The translations under genes were made by a program, and so were the position numbers. From the NCBI RefSeq assembly GCF_014066305.1, contig NW_023501070.1:248001-312000 (forward strand): DNA of 64,000 bases, written 5' to 3'. Position 1 is the first letter of the stretch, and each line of letters begins with the position of its first letter. This DNA comes from Letharia columbiana. Lineage: Eukaryota > Ascomycota > Lecanoromycetes > Lecanorales > Parmeliaceae. Below, piece after piece: positions 43,246-55,204 of the stretch. The notes beneath the pieces were generated by a model. That model ran no database searches. It was not told the DNA's origin and saw only the letters and a list, made by a program, of their open reading frames with translations.

Positions 43246-44828
43246 CTATTTTCCCTTCTTTGACTCTTCTTCCTCGTTGTATGGATGCTTGATGGTCAAA
43301 CACCATATATCGAGGTAGTCACAAATCGTAGTAATAACGTCATGCTTACGAACAATCAGCGTTTTTAACCGTAGTTTGCACGGGAGGACTTACAACGAAG
43401 CTGCCATAGACGCCAAAACTCAGGCCCATCAGCATGAAGACAAAAGCGATCTGATATGTCCCGAATCCCAAGGCACTTGGCCAGAGTCCCAATGTCGGGC
43501 CTAGCGAGTCGACGACTGCAAGGCCCAGAGGGAACGTAAGGACGTTGTGCATGGGGAACTCGGGATCCTTAGTCAGATGTGCCACGATCATTCGGCCAAC
43601 CGAGTATGCATTGAGCAAGCCAGCGTAGAAGACGAAGGGTATGAGATGGTGGTTGAGGATAACCGGCTGGAGGTAGAGGTACGCAGCGACATGGGCTGAA
43701 GCGACGAAGAAGGGAGCAAGTCCATAAAGCGGCTTTGTGACGGACTGTTTCCGTTCGCGCTGTACTTCCATGACATGCAAGATGCTATGCAGTGTCAGCG
43801 CAGAATAGCTGATGCGAGTCGAACGGCTTACCTTTGTACGGTGTTCGCAACCAGCACAACACCCCCGTATACCATGTACCATTGATTCCAGGGCATTTCA
43901 TAAAAGTAGTCGGGAATGATTCCATGTTTCGCAACGCCTATGGTTTCAAGCATGGATTGTTGCCAGAAGCTGCCTCCTCCTTTCACAGCAGTAATTGCAT
44001 ACACAATGCAAAGTGTCAAGATTCCTTCGACGGGTCCAGATACGATGCCCAATATAAGGGTCTCTGTATAATACTCATCCCACGTTTGTATGTAGAACGT
44101 GAGCGTCGCTAAGGACAATCAGAGAAGAGCGCAGGACAGATGTGGGGAGAGAGGCTTACAGCCAAATAAGGTCAAAATGGTGGACCAGCTCTGACCTAGG
44201 TTCATAGCGGCTGCAAAAAGAAGTACTTCTAGAACTGTGTTGCATGCATCCACACCTGGCCCGCGAGATCAGCCCTGAGCAAGCTCTGAAGTTCATAGTC
44301 GAACACACCATGATCAAATAATTCTCCAAGAGGTCCACTTTGGTGTGTTCTCCGTCTAAGATCCCAGCATCAGTACCTCGTAGAGCCCTTCACCGAACGT
44401 CTCTACATACGCTTGTGTGCCATCCACTGCGTCAAAGGTCTGGTAAAGGAACAGTCCAATGGACCAGGAGGCGTACACCCAGCGTGGCATATCCTGATCG
44501 AGACTTGGATTGTACCAAAGCAAGGTCAGGAAATTGAGGACGACGAAGCTAAAGCCGGACAGGGTGATCTGAGCAAGAGTCGCCATAAGTGAACGTTAGA
44601 AGGACACTTGTTCTCATGAACTCACAGCATTTGGACTAAAACTGTCAGCGGTATGATCATGCATCGAAACACAGCTAAAGATTCTTACGCCATAGACATA
44701 GGAAAGCACTTGATAACCACATTGTTGTAGAAGGGCTTGAGCACGTATTTCGATGTCAACGAGTGGTCAACTCCGGCGTATTTGTAGTCGTGAAGACCTT
44801 CCAACTTCTTCTGACGAATGTAAACCAT
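43246..44828 (-). CDS. CPT1: CDP-alcohol aminoalcohol phosphotransferase (CPT1/EPT1 type)
   Basis: Membrane enzyme of the Kennedy pathway that transfers phosphocholine or phosphoethanolamine from the CDP-alcohol to diacylglycerol, in ER/Golgi. Eight exons: 44828-44689, 44635-44626 (10 nt), 44568-44411, 44355-44309, 44255-44160, 44108-43832, 43784-43394, 43344-43246; all phases agree, 405 residues. The catalytic CDP-alcohol motif DG-x2-AR-x8-G-x3-D-x3-D is restored across two introns as DGTQARR...GPLGELFDHGVD. N-terminal YIRQKKLEGLHDYKYAGVDHS and PNAITLSGF are typical. About eight membrane helices follow, and a charged C-tail. Choline or ethanolamine preference cannot be told, so CPT1 versus EPT1 is open. 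Confidence 0.9.
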
Positions 44829-45096
44829 CTTGAGCTAGAGAACATGCACTGAATAGCAACGCAATCCTTTGGAGGTTTTAGTAACAAGGAAGCAACTTCA
44901 AAATCTCTAGGCACGCGGATTCATTTCAAGGTTGACGCGACGCCAAGACTTTTTCAGCGGAGTGACGTCCGGCCGTTTAGATCCGAGAATCCCTGTTTTT
45001 AAGAATGCATTTGTAGATCACTCAATCACGCTTGCTCCACTGAAGATCACGTGCAATCAACAATTATATTGCCAGAAATCGCCCTAACTCTCGAAC

Positions 45097-46105
45097 TCAA
45101 TATTTCCAGCGCACACCCCTATCCGACGCCCCAACAACCACGTCCGGCAACGGGCCCTTCTCAAGATCCACAAGATTGCTCTCCAAATGCGCCGCACCGC
45201 TCGCACCCATCAAGACTGCGTCGCCTTTCCCCATGCCAAGCAGGCTATGATCCGCCAACCACCTCAGCGCACACTCCCTGAGCGTCAACTCATGCTTCTC
45301 AACGACGGGATCCAGCAGCTCCATCACAGCAAAGTACTCCTCGTTCCCATAGCCCCAATTCTTATTTCTCTTATGTGACTCACCGCCGGCCAGGAAGCCC
45401 CCCGCAATAGGGTTGAACGCGTAGAACTTGATGCCGTAGTGCCTCAAACGGGGGAAGAGCCCAGGCTCTACGGCGCGATGGAGGACGTTGTATTTGCCTT
45501 GATAGACTGACGGTTTGACCCATCCCTCGCGATCGCACAGCTCGCAGATCTGCGCGACTTCCCATGCGGGGAGACAGGTGACGCCGAGCTTGGCAAAGAG
45601 GCCTTCTTGGTGGACTGCGTTGATGCCGCAAAAAATGTCGCTTTGAGGGACAGAGCGGTCAGGGCCAAGATAGTAGACGTGCAAGTTGTGCGTTCTGAGC
45701 TCTGCGAGGGACTTCTGGAGAGTTAGCCGGAGCATATCGGAATGGTAGCGTTGGTCGAAGTCTGTGTGCGTGCATCAGGATTTTTATCGTTGCGGAGGCG
45801 GAAGAAAGCAAGGACGTACCCCAGCCCTCAGGTATGGCGGTCTCGGGGTTCGAATGGAACGCGGGGAGATCCTTTGGGCTTATAACTAGACTTCGCTCCT
45901 GACATTTCAATTCGCCGAGCATGCTCTCCGGTGTGACGTTCCCGTAACGGCGTACGGTATCGATCTCGGTGTGCTTAATTCGAATGAGCGGTATTACTGT
46001 GGAGGCGCAATCGTGGACTTACCCATGCTTCTGGAAGACGTCCAATATTGAGTTCCCAGTTTCGAGATCAGTGACCCGGCAATGTGGTGCCACATCTGTG
46101 AGCAG
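45097..46105 (-). pseudogene. Aldo-keto reductase (AKR7/aflatoxin aldehyde reductase type), damaged
   Basis: Exon-like blocks: about 46105-46023 (VTDLETGNSILDVFQKHG), 45973-45820 (HTEIDTVRRYGNVTPESMLGEL) and 45761-45097 (DMLRLTLQKSLAEL, GPDRSVP, LPAWEVAQICELC, VYQGKYNVLHRAVEP, FYAFNPIAGG). The order and content match AKR7 proteins. Three faults: no start codon precedes block 1; the block 1 donor (phase 2, CATGG/GTAAGT) does not fit the block 2 acceptor (phase 0); and after GGFLAGG the usual 20-residue loop is missing and the C-terminus stops early at RWKY. An intron near the GGTGAGTC donor may explain part of the loop loss. It faces away from a second, also damaged, reductase. Confidence 0.6.
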
Positions 46106-47285
46106 AATTGGCAACCTCGAACGCAGAGGAGAGATAAGAGATTGTAGCAAAAGTCATGCATAGAGAGAAACTCAAAATTGCAAATCCGCACAGGCAAATC
46201 GTCAAGAAAAGTGGCAACCCTAAGAGCCCCCATCTTTTCGCTTTTGATTACTTTTGTGCGTATCAACCAGAATGAATTGACTGTTTATGTGGACTCCGTG
46301 AAATTTGGGATCTTCGCTGGGGTAATTTTCCCCTTTATGCATGACTGTCGTTCAATCCTCTTACAACGATTCGCATACTCTTCCGGCCGAACGACATCGC
46401 GCCGAGTACGACTTTCGTGATGGCTTTCTGGCTCGAAGTCATGACTTTGCTGATACTTTTGCGGACGCAGTGCTTCCAGAGGTAATTGAACTATTGGACG
46501 ATACTGCATATCGGGTTTTCGCTCTTAAGAAAGCGACGACAGTGGATGTTTCATAGCCAAGGGCCTGATATGAGGAGAGTAAGATCTGATGCGCTAGTTG
46601 AATCGATTGATTGTAGTACTCAGCCGCATGCCCGTCAAGCAACTCCTGAGTCTATATACGCAAGATGGCACCACTCCGTTGACTAATATTCGTCCCTGCA
46701 CCGATAGGCAAGACTAAAGAAACTTCCGAGTCCCTCTCGGGACAAACCTGCGAGAAACCGACATTGAATTGCAGCTTGAAAGACGGAGTTAACGTCTTTC
46801 TTTTCTTTCTCTTTAGGAGCTAGTCCTGCTTAGGAGCAACCCGCGAAGAGTGGTGCGACTGAACGATTAGTGGCTTCGGGTGCCAAGCTCGAAATGGCAA
46901 AGGCATGGACAGTATCGACAATTGATGCTGCGCTGAGATATAATTCTACGACCTATGTTCGCAGGGGCACATGTTCGTTCCTTATGGCGGAAACCGGTGG
47001 CCTGGCTGTAAGGTCCGCTGCGCATTCGTCAGTGGGACATTTGCTGTGTCTAGTCCAGTCAGGAGATACTCTCGAGATGTCTATCTCCGCCAAACTCCCG
47101 TGTCCAATGGTAAGAGATGCTTGTTCTCACGAAGAGCTTATCTCATAAGTCCGGTGATTAAGTTGATCCTGGTCCGCAGGTAGATTTCTCTGACTATATA
47201 TAAGGCGTTGTTGCATGCAGATGCTGTAGATAACATCGATACTTCGTGAATGCTTACCTTGGATTCGAAATCTTTTTCCCCCAAA
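46106..47285. other. Intergenic between the two reductases
   Basis: A TATATAA sequence at 47198-47204 lies 85 bp upstream of the next gene and could be its TATA box. No supported gene. Confidence 0.5.
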
Positions 47286-48644
47286 ATGCCTGCGCCGCCT
47301 GTCCCCGCATCGCTGCAAATCAGCGTGAATGCCACCAAGGTCGAGTATGTCCAGCTGGGTACGTACATTTCGGAGCAACCATGCCTCCTATTTTTACAAG
47401 CTTCGGGCTTGGAAAGCCAGCTTTTGAGAGCAGAGCGCTCTACTTCTGCCCTAGACCTTCGTTACGACCCGGCTTCTTGCCCTGAGAAAGCCATGCTGAC
47501 TCCGAAATTTGCGTAGGCTCCTCTGGGCTTCGAGTCTCCTCGCCAATCCTCGGTACTCTGGATATTGGCAGTAAGGACTGGCAGAATTGGGTGATGGAGG
47601 AAGACGAAGGGTTAGAGATATTGAAAGCGGCCTGGGACAGAGGTAAGTAGAACATGTCGAGATATACTGATGATTTGTAATTCAATCAACAATAGGCCTC
47701 TCAACTTGGGATACCGCCAACGTCTATTCGAGGGGCATAAACGAGGAGATCATTGGGAAAGCGGTTCAAAAGTTTGCGATACCCCGGCACAAACTTACCA
47801 TCTCGGCCAAGTGCTGCGGAACGGTCCCAGACGAACCAGGCATTTTCAGCTGGCCGTTTGAGGCGCAGATGCAAAAGAGTAAAGACTATGTCAACCAAGG
47901 CGGTGAGCAGCTCTGTGTCAGTATGAGGCGTCGTCCTATAGGTGCTTTGGCTGAATATTTTGGGCCGGGTAGGCCTATCACGCGGCGCGATTCTCAAAGC
48001 CGTTGATGCCTCGCTCAAGCGTCTCTGAAAAAACTATATCGCCCTTCTCCAGATCCACAGGTACGACACCCCAGTTCCTCCGGAAGAGACCATGAAAGGG
48101 CTTCACGACCTCGTCCAAGCCGGCAAAGTCAACTACATTGGCGCAAGCTCCATGTGGACATACCAATTTGCCCGCATGCAATTTATCGCTGAGAAGAATG
48201 GCAGGACGAAATTAGTGAGCTTGCAGAACCGGTACAATCTTTGTTACAGAGAGGAGGAGAGGGAAATGAACAAGTTCTGTAACGAGACTGGAGTGGGTTT
48301 GATCCCATGGGGGCCTTTGTTCTCAGGCTTGCTGGCAAAGCCATGGGGAGCCGAGTCTGCCAGGTGGAAGATGAGTGTTGCTATGAGCGGTGGGCTTACG
48401 GAAGCAGATGGAAATCATCAATAAACGAGTTCAGGAGGTAGCTGAGAGGAAGGGCTGGAAGATGAGTCAAGTTGCCCTGGTGTGGATCAGAGAAAAAGGT
48501 TGCATCCCCATCGCCGGCTTGAACAGTACCAGTATCGAGAGGCTAGAGGAAGCGTGTGCTGTGCGGGACATGACGCTGAGTGCAGATGAGGTGAAGTATT
48601 TGGAAGAGCCATACGCTCCAAAGCCGGCCGCTGGGCACATCTAA
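47286..48644 (+). pseudogene. Aldo-keto reductase with stop and frameshift
   Basis: Four well-formed exons, 47286-47358, 47517-47642, 47696-47902 and 47973-48644, encode an NADPH-dependent aldo-keto reductase (YakC/versiconal-type). The catalytic tetrad places are present: D and Y in WDTANVYS, K in ISAKC, H in LQIHRYD. The splice sites are all good (GTACGT, GTAAGT, GTGAGC donors). But TGA at 48026-48028 interrupts [13 protein letters not shown] where relatives have glycine, and an extra base near 48410 shifts the frame between GGLTEAD and EIINKRVQE. So the gene is inactive or carries two errors. Product would be about 350 residues. Confidence 0.75.
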
Positions 48645-49292
48645 AGTGGAAGCCAGGGGTGAATGAGAACCAGGAACAGATAGCAGTCGAGTATGCCGTT
48701 ATGAGGTGGGCACATTCAAAGATTGCCTTAGGTTTTTGGTCCTGTGGATCGGGACAAAGAAACAGTACAACGCCAAATGCAAGACGTGATAGTTTTGGTT
48801 GCACACTTCAGGGTCATAACAGCAGAGTCTGTAGATGAAATCATCAGCAGACACTCATTTGCGAATCATAATCGTCGAGAATAGAGGGAGGGTCGAGCAT
48901 GAACATGTTGGGAGACCATCGTTGCAATCTTCTGGTCAGAAGAGCCAAAGCAGGCGGCGCACCGCTCTCATACATATATCCAGGTTTACAGCCAGTTCCG
49001 AGGACATGTGGACTTGGCTGGGCGAGAGCCCCTAGCGGTTGCAAAATATCGGGCTATTTGAGTGGAAAAATGCGCGCGTCGAGTGCTAGTGCCGCATCAC
49101 CCCTGCTCACCCTAAAAGCGGCCAGCCCCGAACTGAGGGCACATTTCTGTCATCTTGGACCGCTAATACTTTTTCTGCGGAGTGACGTCCGGCTGTTCGG
49201 ATCACCGTTTCAACGATTCTGGCAATGGAGTGATATAGACTATCGCTGAGCATGAACAACGCCTGTAGCTATGCAATTGTAAACCTCATGAA
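48645..49292. other. Intergenic, no gene seen
   Basis: Convergent region between the reductase pseudogene and the split-barrel gene. Only chance frames. Confidence 0.5.
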
Positions 49293-50088
49293 TCAGGGAA
49301 TGCCATTGACCAGTTCTTGCCTGCCTCTCCCATCCCCCTCCTCAGGAACAAGAGTCCAGTCTTTCACTCCCCCCTTCCAATCTGCTATCCGTCCTTCCTT
49401 TACATCGACGAGGACAACCCGGACTTCCTCTCCTTCAATGTAACAGCTTGCTCCCCCATCACCTTCAGCCTGCGCAAGTGGCGTCGACCCGAAGAACCCT
49501 TGCTCTTCCCTGGCCTGATCCCCGAAAGTGTTGTTGTCGAGATGCTTCTCTTTGCACCACCTCTCTTCGTCACTGCCTTCGCCTACCATCCTCGCTTCGC
49601 CGTTGATAGTAGCGCTGATACTGCTCAATGCGCTCGTATTGATATTCAGCAACAAGCTGGCAAGACTCGAGCGTGTTGCTTGAGGTGGCGGAGAGCCTTC
49701 GCGAGTAGGATCTGGATTTCGAGTCGGAGGTCGATGGGAGACCCAGTCGTGGACGAGTATGGATACCCGGGGGTTGTTTATCAGGTTGAGAGTCTTTTTA
49801 GACGAAGGGTTCGTGGTCATGATGATGACTGGGTTGGGGTTGAAGGGCGTCGAGGAAAGGTATGTGTAATTCATAAGAGAGATGTGGGGAAACATGGCAT
49901 CGCATGTTGCAAGATGTAGCTATTTATGTGGTTAGTGTCTTCCAAAGACTGTTCGGGTCACGAAAACATACAAATCTGGCGTTCTTAAGACATGCCTCCA
50001 CTTCTGAGGGCAAAGATGATGAGACCTGTGGATGTGTAGCTGTCGCCGAAGCCTCCCAGTTTAGAGGCGGCTGTTGAGTTTCTGTCAT
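49293..50088 (-). CDS. FMN-binding split-barrel (pyridoxamine 5'-phosphate oxidase-like) protein
   Basis: Two exons, 50088-49972 and 49919-49293, 247 residues; donor GTATGT and acceptor AAATAG join KNARF-LHLATCDA in phase. The strand pattern HLATCD..PHISLMNYTYL, PVIIMTTNPSSKKTLNL and RVSILVHDWVSHRP is the N-terminal part of the PNPOx-like split barrel that binds FMN. The C-terminal half (CYIEGEEVRVVLVDVKEGRIADW) completes the barrel after a low-complexity insert. Cytosolic, probably a homodimer. Whether it acts on pyridoxamine phosphate or another substrate is unknown. Confidence 0.85.
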
Positions 50089-50570
50089 GGCGATGATCTA
50101 CTGACGTTTCGCTGTTGAGGTTGCGACATTATACATACGACTTTCGAAGAATGATGCTTCGAGGACCCCATGACCCCCAGGGATGCACATTACGCGCTAG
50201 CAATCACTAGCGCATGGATGTGCTTTTCGTCGCCCAGGCATACTATCGACCCTTTTAACAATTTGCTTTGTGAAGACTACATATACAAATGAACCTTCAC
50301 AAAGCTCAGAAAGCAAGTGATTGTTGTGGTGTTTGTACAATTAGATAATAAGTAATTGAGTGCCTCAGAAAACCAAATCCACGCGGTCCAAATTACCACA
50401 ACTATCACCTTTCCGGCTTCCAAAGCCATAGAACGCTCCATCGATGCATCATGTACTTAGGAAATACCGATGGAATGGATATCATCGCAGCAGCAGACCT
50501 TCCGTCCCTCAACCCTTCACTGACTTTGGCCCCTGTTTCTTCCTGGACCATCTGTAACCACGCTTTTGAT
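50089..50570. other. Intergenic, no gene seen
   Basis: Upstream of the split-barrel gene, downstream of the SUR7-type gene. Nothing recognised. Confidence 0.5.
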
Positions 50571-51517
50571 TTATGCGCGGACAAATGATGAACGGTCACC
50601 ATCAACACCATCAACACCATTGGTACCATCCACTGCCGTCTCCTTGTCGATGAAGCTACCTCGGCTCCTTGAGCTCTTCTGTCTCCCGAATCGGCCTCCT
50701 CCGGACTTTTTCCTGCCACCTGAACTGGACGTCGCGCCGCCCACGCAAAGGAAGACCATGGCGAGGAAGAGGCATGCTACGGCTGCCCACATGAAGCCAA
50801 AATTGTATTTCCCAAGAGTTGCGGTTGTGCCGGCAGATCTGAATGCGTCGCGGCCTTGCACGAATGCAGCACTATGTTTTGTAAGCATACTCGTTATGAA
50901 ACAGCGTGGTCCAGATAGCTTACGTCATCAACGCGGCCGTAATGGTTTGAAAGAAGAGGCCGACCGAGCAGAGAGCGCCGGTAAGGAAGCTGCCAACGCG
51001 GCTGAACAGGGCAAGGAGACCAAGGACGAGGGCGCAAGCAGAGAAGAAGAGGGCGATGAACTCAAAGGCGAACATGAATCGCGTTTCTAGATAGTACTTG
51101 TCCGAACTGTTGCGCAGATGATTAGTACCGTGCCAAACGAATGGACGGATGAGATAGCCTACTGCTTGATGAGGGAAGCCGGCAGTCCCTTGGTAGTGCC
51201 AAAGTTCTTCTGGGGATCGAATGCATATGCTGGATGTACGTGCGGGCAAGCATTGCGTCCGTTGGTGTCACCGCAGGTATTCCAGAAAGTCCATCTGGAG
51301 GTAGCCGGAGCGCCTGGGATGGCGGAAGTATCGGCCTGGAGGAAGTAGAATTGATTGGTTGGATTTTTGTCAACAGCACCACCGATTACAACCAGAAGCA
51401 TCAGAAGAAGAGCTCCAGCGATGAGGACGAGGGAAACCACAGCGAGAGGTGCTCCTAGGATTCATCAGTGCTGGTCGTCTCGTGTAATTAGAACAACAGG
51501 AGCTCACTGGGTGACAT
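50571..51517 (-). CDS. SUR7/PalI-family tetraspan membrane protein
   Basis: Four exons: 51517-51508 (10 nt, MSP plus one base), 51454-51163, 51106-50924, 50871-50571; 261 residues. Four hydrophobic helices: APLAVVSLVLIAGALLLMLLV (first), FMFAFEFIALFFSACALVL, FLTGALCSVGLFFQTITAA and FGFMWAAVACLFLAMVFLC. Between helices 1 and 2 the ectodomain has RWTFWNTCGD and NACPHVHPAYAFDPQKNFG, resembling the W-x2-WxxC cysteine motif of Sur7 proteins. The C-tail is basic, Gly/Ser-rich and cytosolic. Sur7 proteins mark eisosome/MCC plasma-membrane domains and affect wall and endocytosis; PalI relatives sense pH. Which branch is unclear. Confidence 0.87.
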
Positions 51518-52213
51518 CTTGGTGAATGTTTACGGAGGGCTGTCTATCCTGCGTCTTTTGATTGTTAGTATGCGAGCATTGAGGCTGAGGAATAGAGACT
51601 TGATTAAGGCGCAAACGTACCGGTGAGCAAGAGAGAGCAATGAAAAGATGATGGGGGTGGAGGAGAGAGGGAGCGCACAAGGATTGAAGTCGTGTTGTTA
51701 ATCACTAGCTGTGGCTGACGTAGTTGCTAGTGCCAACCGCGAAATTCGAATTGGGTCACGTTGGCGGACTAAAGGCCCCCAGCGCAATTTCCCTGTTCTG
51801 CTGCCCAATACCCCGGCCTATCCGCTGCTTTGTACGGAGACAGGGTCATTCCAATTGCACCCACTGTGCGCAATCTACGTCACCGACATCATATTCACAC
51901 GGATATTTGGCGACGGCGAGGTTCCATTCCTCAAGTGTTCAAATGTTCAAATGTTCAAATGTTCAATTGCTCTTGCTGGAATTGTCACGACTTATACAAG
52001 TAGGCATTTCAAGTGAAAATACCCATGCTAGAAGTCCGATTGTCTTTAGCGCTTCCCCAGCTTCTTTCCGCATAGAAAGCTGGCTAGGTATGCACGGAAA
52101 GCGGTGATAGCCGTCGTTGCAGGGAGCCTCAGAGCCGACAATTTTCCCTTATAACTTCCTCATTGGGAAACTGAGTATCGAGAGGAAGAAAACCCCAAAA
52201 GCTCGAAACCATC
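51518..52213. other. Divergent intergenic region with 8-bp tandem repeat
   Basis: Between the SUR7-type gene and the Rogdi gene. Contains a GTTCAAAT tandem repeat at 51937-51968 (three exact and one variant unit). No gene. Confidence 0.6.
51937..51968. repeat. 8-bp tandem repeat (GTTCAAAT)n
   Basis: Three exact units plus one ending in TT; located in the shared upstream region of two divergent genes. Confidence 0.9.
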
Positions 52214-53475
52214 ATGTCTGCTACAGTCTGGCCACCAATTTCCCATGAGCAACTAATGAAAGAGGAAGAAAAATCGCTGGTACGAGTATCTCAAGACCAA
52301 CAAAGTATTTCTGAACATGTGGAATAGTTGACGCATTGTAGGCGTGCGAGCTTGAATGGCTTCTGAATCTGCTGCAAGAGAGTCTAGCATCTCTGAAAAG
52401 TGGACTCCAGGAATGCGTCGCTTTGCTGGCTCCGAAAGAACCGGGGTCCACGCTTGCCCTATCGTCACTGCGGTCTGAAAGTGTCAAAGGTTTCGTGACT
52501 AGGATTGGCACTCGGATTATCAAAGGAGTATGTCGCTTTCCTTCTTTCCATTAGACTACCGTCGGACTCTTCTTCATGCTTTGCCTACCGCAATACATAG
52601 CTGCATGCTTTTGTCTCAAGGAAATTCTCTTCGGTTTGCCCTTTGTTTTGGCATCCTAGCATCTCAGCTTACGCATGATGTAGGACATTAACCTTCGGCT
52701 CACTACTCTGCCCCCTCCACGCTCTCTTTCATCCTATCCGGTCCACTTGCAATACCCCGTTCCACTCCCACAATTGACTGCCTTGCTCACCCTTTTGAAC
52801 CAAGCCCTGGACATTATCGACATTAGCAGATGGACGGGCGATCCGCATAATGGGGCTTTCATATCTGGCCAGCTACGTTTACTGGCTGACACCATCGGAG
52901 AGGCACAGCAAACGCTCAAAGGGGGTGAAGATGTAGTAGGGGGGAAGTGGTGGGAAGATGCTATGACTGAGGATGTATGCCATCTCGCTTCCCTAACATT
53001 GCGTTTCGTCTGACGAAATCTTTTTGCTTCTTTCCCCTTGAACATCATTTGTTTTCGTGGCACTGCCGCTACACTTCCTTATCACTGTTCGAATTACTCA
53101 CGTTCCAAATCTACCAAGACATCCTCACCCTCGGTCCCGCCAAGTCTGTCTCTTCATCTCTCCATCGCCGACGCGGCCCTTCTCCTGCATGTCCGCACTC
53201 TTGCTCCTCCGTCTGCACCGGAGTCATCTCTCACAGGCCTCTCTCTTCGTACTCGGCTTGGCCTGGGTCCTCGACCGCCTGTCCATGACGAGCTCGGTCA
53301 AGTATTCCACTACCGTGGAGAGGAGGTGACTGTGAAAGAGAAAGTAAGGGTAGAAAGCCAAGATCCAAGTCTAATGGCTGTATTGGCCAAATTGAGCGCT
53401 TTGGGGCATGCGGTCGGAGGGTGGAGGCTTAAAGTTGGAGTGGTCATGGGGGAAGATCTGGAAGGAGATGCATAA
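52214..53475 (+). CDS. RAV2: Rogdi / RAVE subunit RAV2-like protein
   Basis: Rav2/Rogdi is a subunit of the RAVE complex that reassembles the vacuolar H+-ATPase V1 and Vo sectors. Exons 52214-52279, 52342-52527, 52684-52974, 53119-53475; every exon length is a multiple of three and all introns lie in phase 0; 299 residues. Family marks: an N-terminal HEQLMKEEEKSL-ACELEWLLNLLQESLASLK coil, HLQYPVPLPQLTALLTLLNQ, and a C-terminal beta-rich part starting LSLHLSIADAALLLHVRTL with GLSLRTRLGLG and VFHYRGEEVTVKEKVRVES. Recognition is by memory of the family. Confidence 0.82.
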
Positions 53476-54290
53476 GGGCGAAGAAGTGGAGTGTCTTCGG
53501 GTATCGCCTCAAGACCCTAACAAATTCGCAAATACGGAAACACGACCCGCCTCGAGAGCAGATGGCCGATCAAGCTGCTAGTCTACCTGGCTCCGTATTT
53601 GTTGCAAATGCTGGAGACTAAAGATACCTAGGTGGCTGCCAATAATCCATGCTGACAAGAAGACACTCCAAAAGCTGTAATCAAAGTCTCAGGATGGATG
53701 AGGGATCTGCCTGGGCGCGATCAGTTATCTATTTTCTGCCTAAAAGAACACATCCATCATCTTCCTTACGATCTCGTGCACGAGATGTGCGAGGATTCTT
53801 TGAAGCCTCTGAAGCCCCAGAATTGCAGGCTGAGCTCGGAACCGTAGCTCAATCAAGTGGACCATCTCACTAGGAGCGAAAGCTGAAAATCAACAACATA
53901 CGGTTATCCTTCAATCACCAATTACACATCCTTCGGCTATGTACCTCGTTCAAGGACTCAGTCTCTTCAATCACGTCGACCACGTATCTCGCATCAATGA
54001 TCTCGGATTCAGATCGAGCTGAGAATTTTCACGAGTTGGACCTTCTTTTCTACCGTCTAAACGACTGAGCTCGAACCTGCTGTCGATGCCTCTACCCTAG
54101 TACCACACATTGGGACGTCCGCCTACGAGAGGATGGACGGCTCAGGGTAACGGGTCTATTGTTTGCTCAAAGCATTGGCACCATTCGACGCTATTTGCTG
54201 AAATGCATTATTTGTCAAGTCAAAAGAGCCTAAAATGCATCGGCTTAAATTCTGATATCTCTGCAGATATCAGCTCCTGGACTGCTCTGG
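53476..54290. other. Intergenic, no gene seen
   Basis: Convergent region between Rogdi and the small minus-strand gene. Only short chance frames. Confidence 0.5.
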
Positions 54291-54761
54291 TCACTGTTTT
54301 CCCTTATCCTCACTCCCCTTTCTTCGGAACAACTTCTTCACCGGCGACCCTCTACGCTCCCCCTTCTTCTCCCCAGTCACCGTCTCTCCACTCAACCCCA
54401 ATTTCATTGACAAGTCACCACCACCAACCCTCTCGCCAAATCCATGCGTTGGGTTACTCATCTGGCCAACTACACTACAAAAGCACCTCATCAGCAAGGA
54501 CATCACCAGACTTATCCTCATGCAGTGGGAAACCTACCTCTTCTTCCCAACCCCTTCCCCAACCTTCCCTTCCCTCCTGACCCCCTCGACCCACTCTTCC
54601 AACCCGACCTCTGACACCCGGGTGCCATCCGAGTTGAAAGTCCGTCGGTCAGGCGGGCAGATGATCCGAGGAGTGAAGACGGAGCCGCAGACGGACATAT
54701 TGAGGAATTCGGGATTCGGAATTTGGCAATCGGAAATGCTGGGATGAAAAGCTCGGGACAT
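54291..54761 (-). CDS. Small hypothetical protein
   Basis: Two exons, 54761-54538 and 54474-54291, predicted 135 residues. The 63-bp intron has donor GTAGGT and acceptor TTTTGTAG and keeps one open frame across both. The product is hydrophilic and basic, with VCGSVFTPRIICPPDRRTF near the N-terminus, a charged helix (LEEWVEGVRREGK) and a Lys/Arg/Gly/Ser-rich C-terminus with KKLFRRKGSE. No signal peptide, no membrane helix, no known domain. Possibly nuclear. The model rests on splice sites and open frame alone. Confidence 0.4.
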
Positions 54762-55204
54762 CTATCGAAGCTGACGCTGAATTCATGGATCGGAAGAGGG
54801 ATTACGGCCCATCAGGCTGATCTCTTGAAAAGCCCATGACAAAGGCTGAAGATTTCGTTGGGTGGGAGGGAGTCATGGGACGATCAGATGCCCCGACTTG
54901 TTACTTGGTTGGGTCGCAAATATGGAGTGTGGCATAAATCTGTGCAGAATAGCGATTAAACCCCGCGAAACGTTTTCTCGGAAAGTCTCGCCCGCATGGA
55001 ATGATCTTCGATTAATGTTGCTTCTATCTTTGAGTATTGTTACATATGCCCGAACGAACCCGTGGGTCAGCGGTCAAGTGATGATCTGCGGCCCTTGCTA
55101 CGCTTCCCGTCCCCCATTCGCAGCAAATCTGATTGGCCTTTACTGCAACATTGCCAACGCTTCCTTCCGTCTGCTGGCTCTCGTTGCCCCTCTGAATGCA
55201 TTGA
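54762..55204. other. Intergenic, no gene seen
   Basis: Upstream of the small hypothetical gene and 3' of RPN5. A + frame at 54862-55269 overlaps the RPN5 3' end and is not supported. Confidence 0.5.

Noticed and set aside
49317..49919. 200-codon plus-strand frame
   Set aside because: Antisense shadow of the FMN-binding split-barrel gene.
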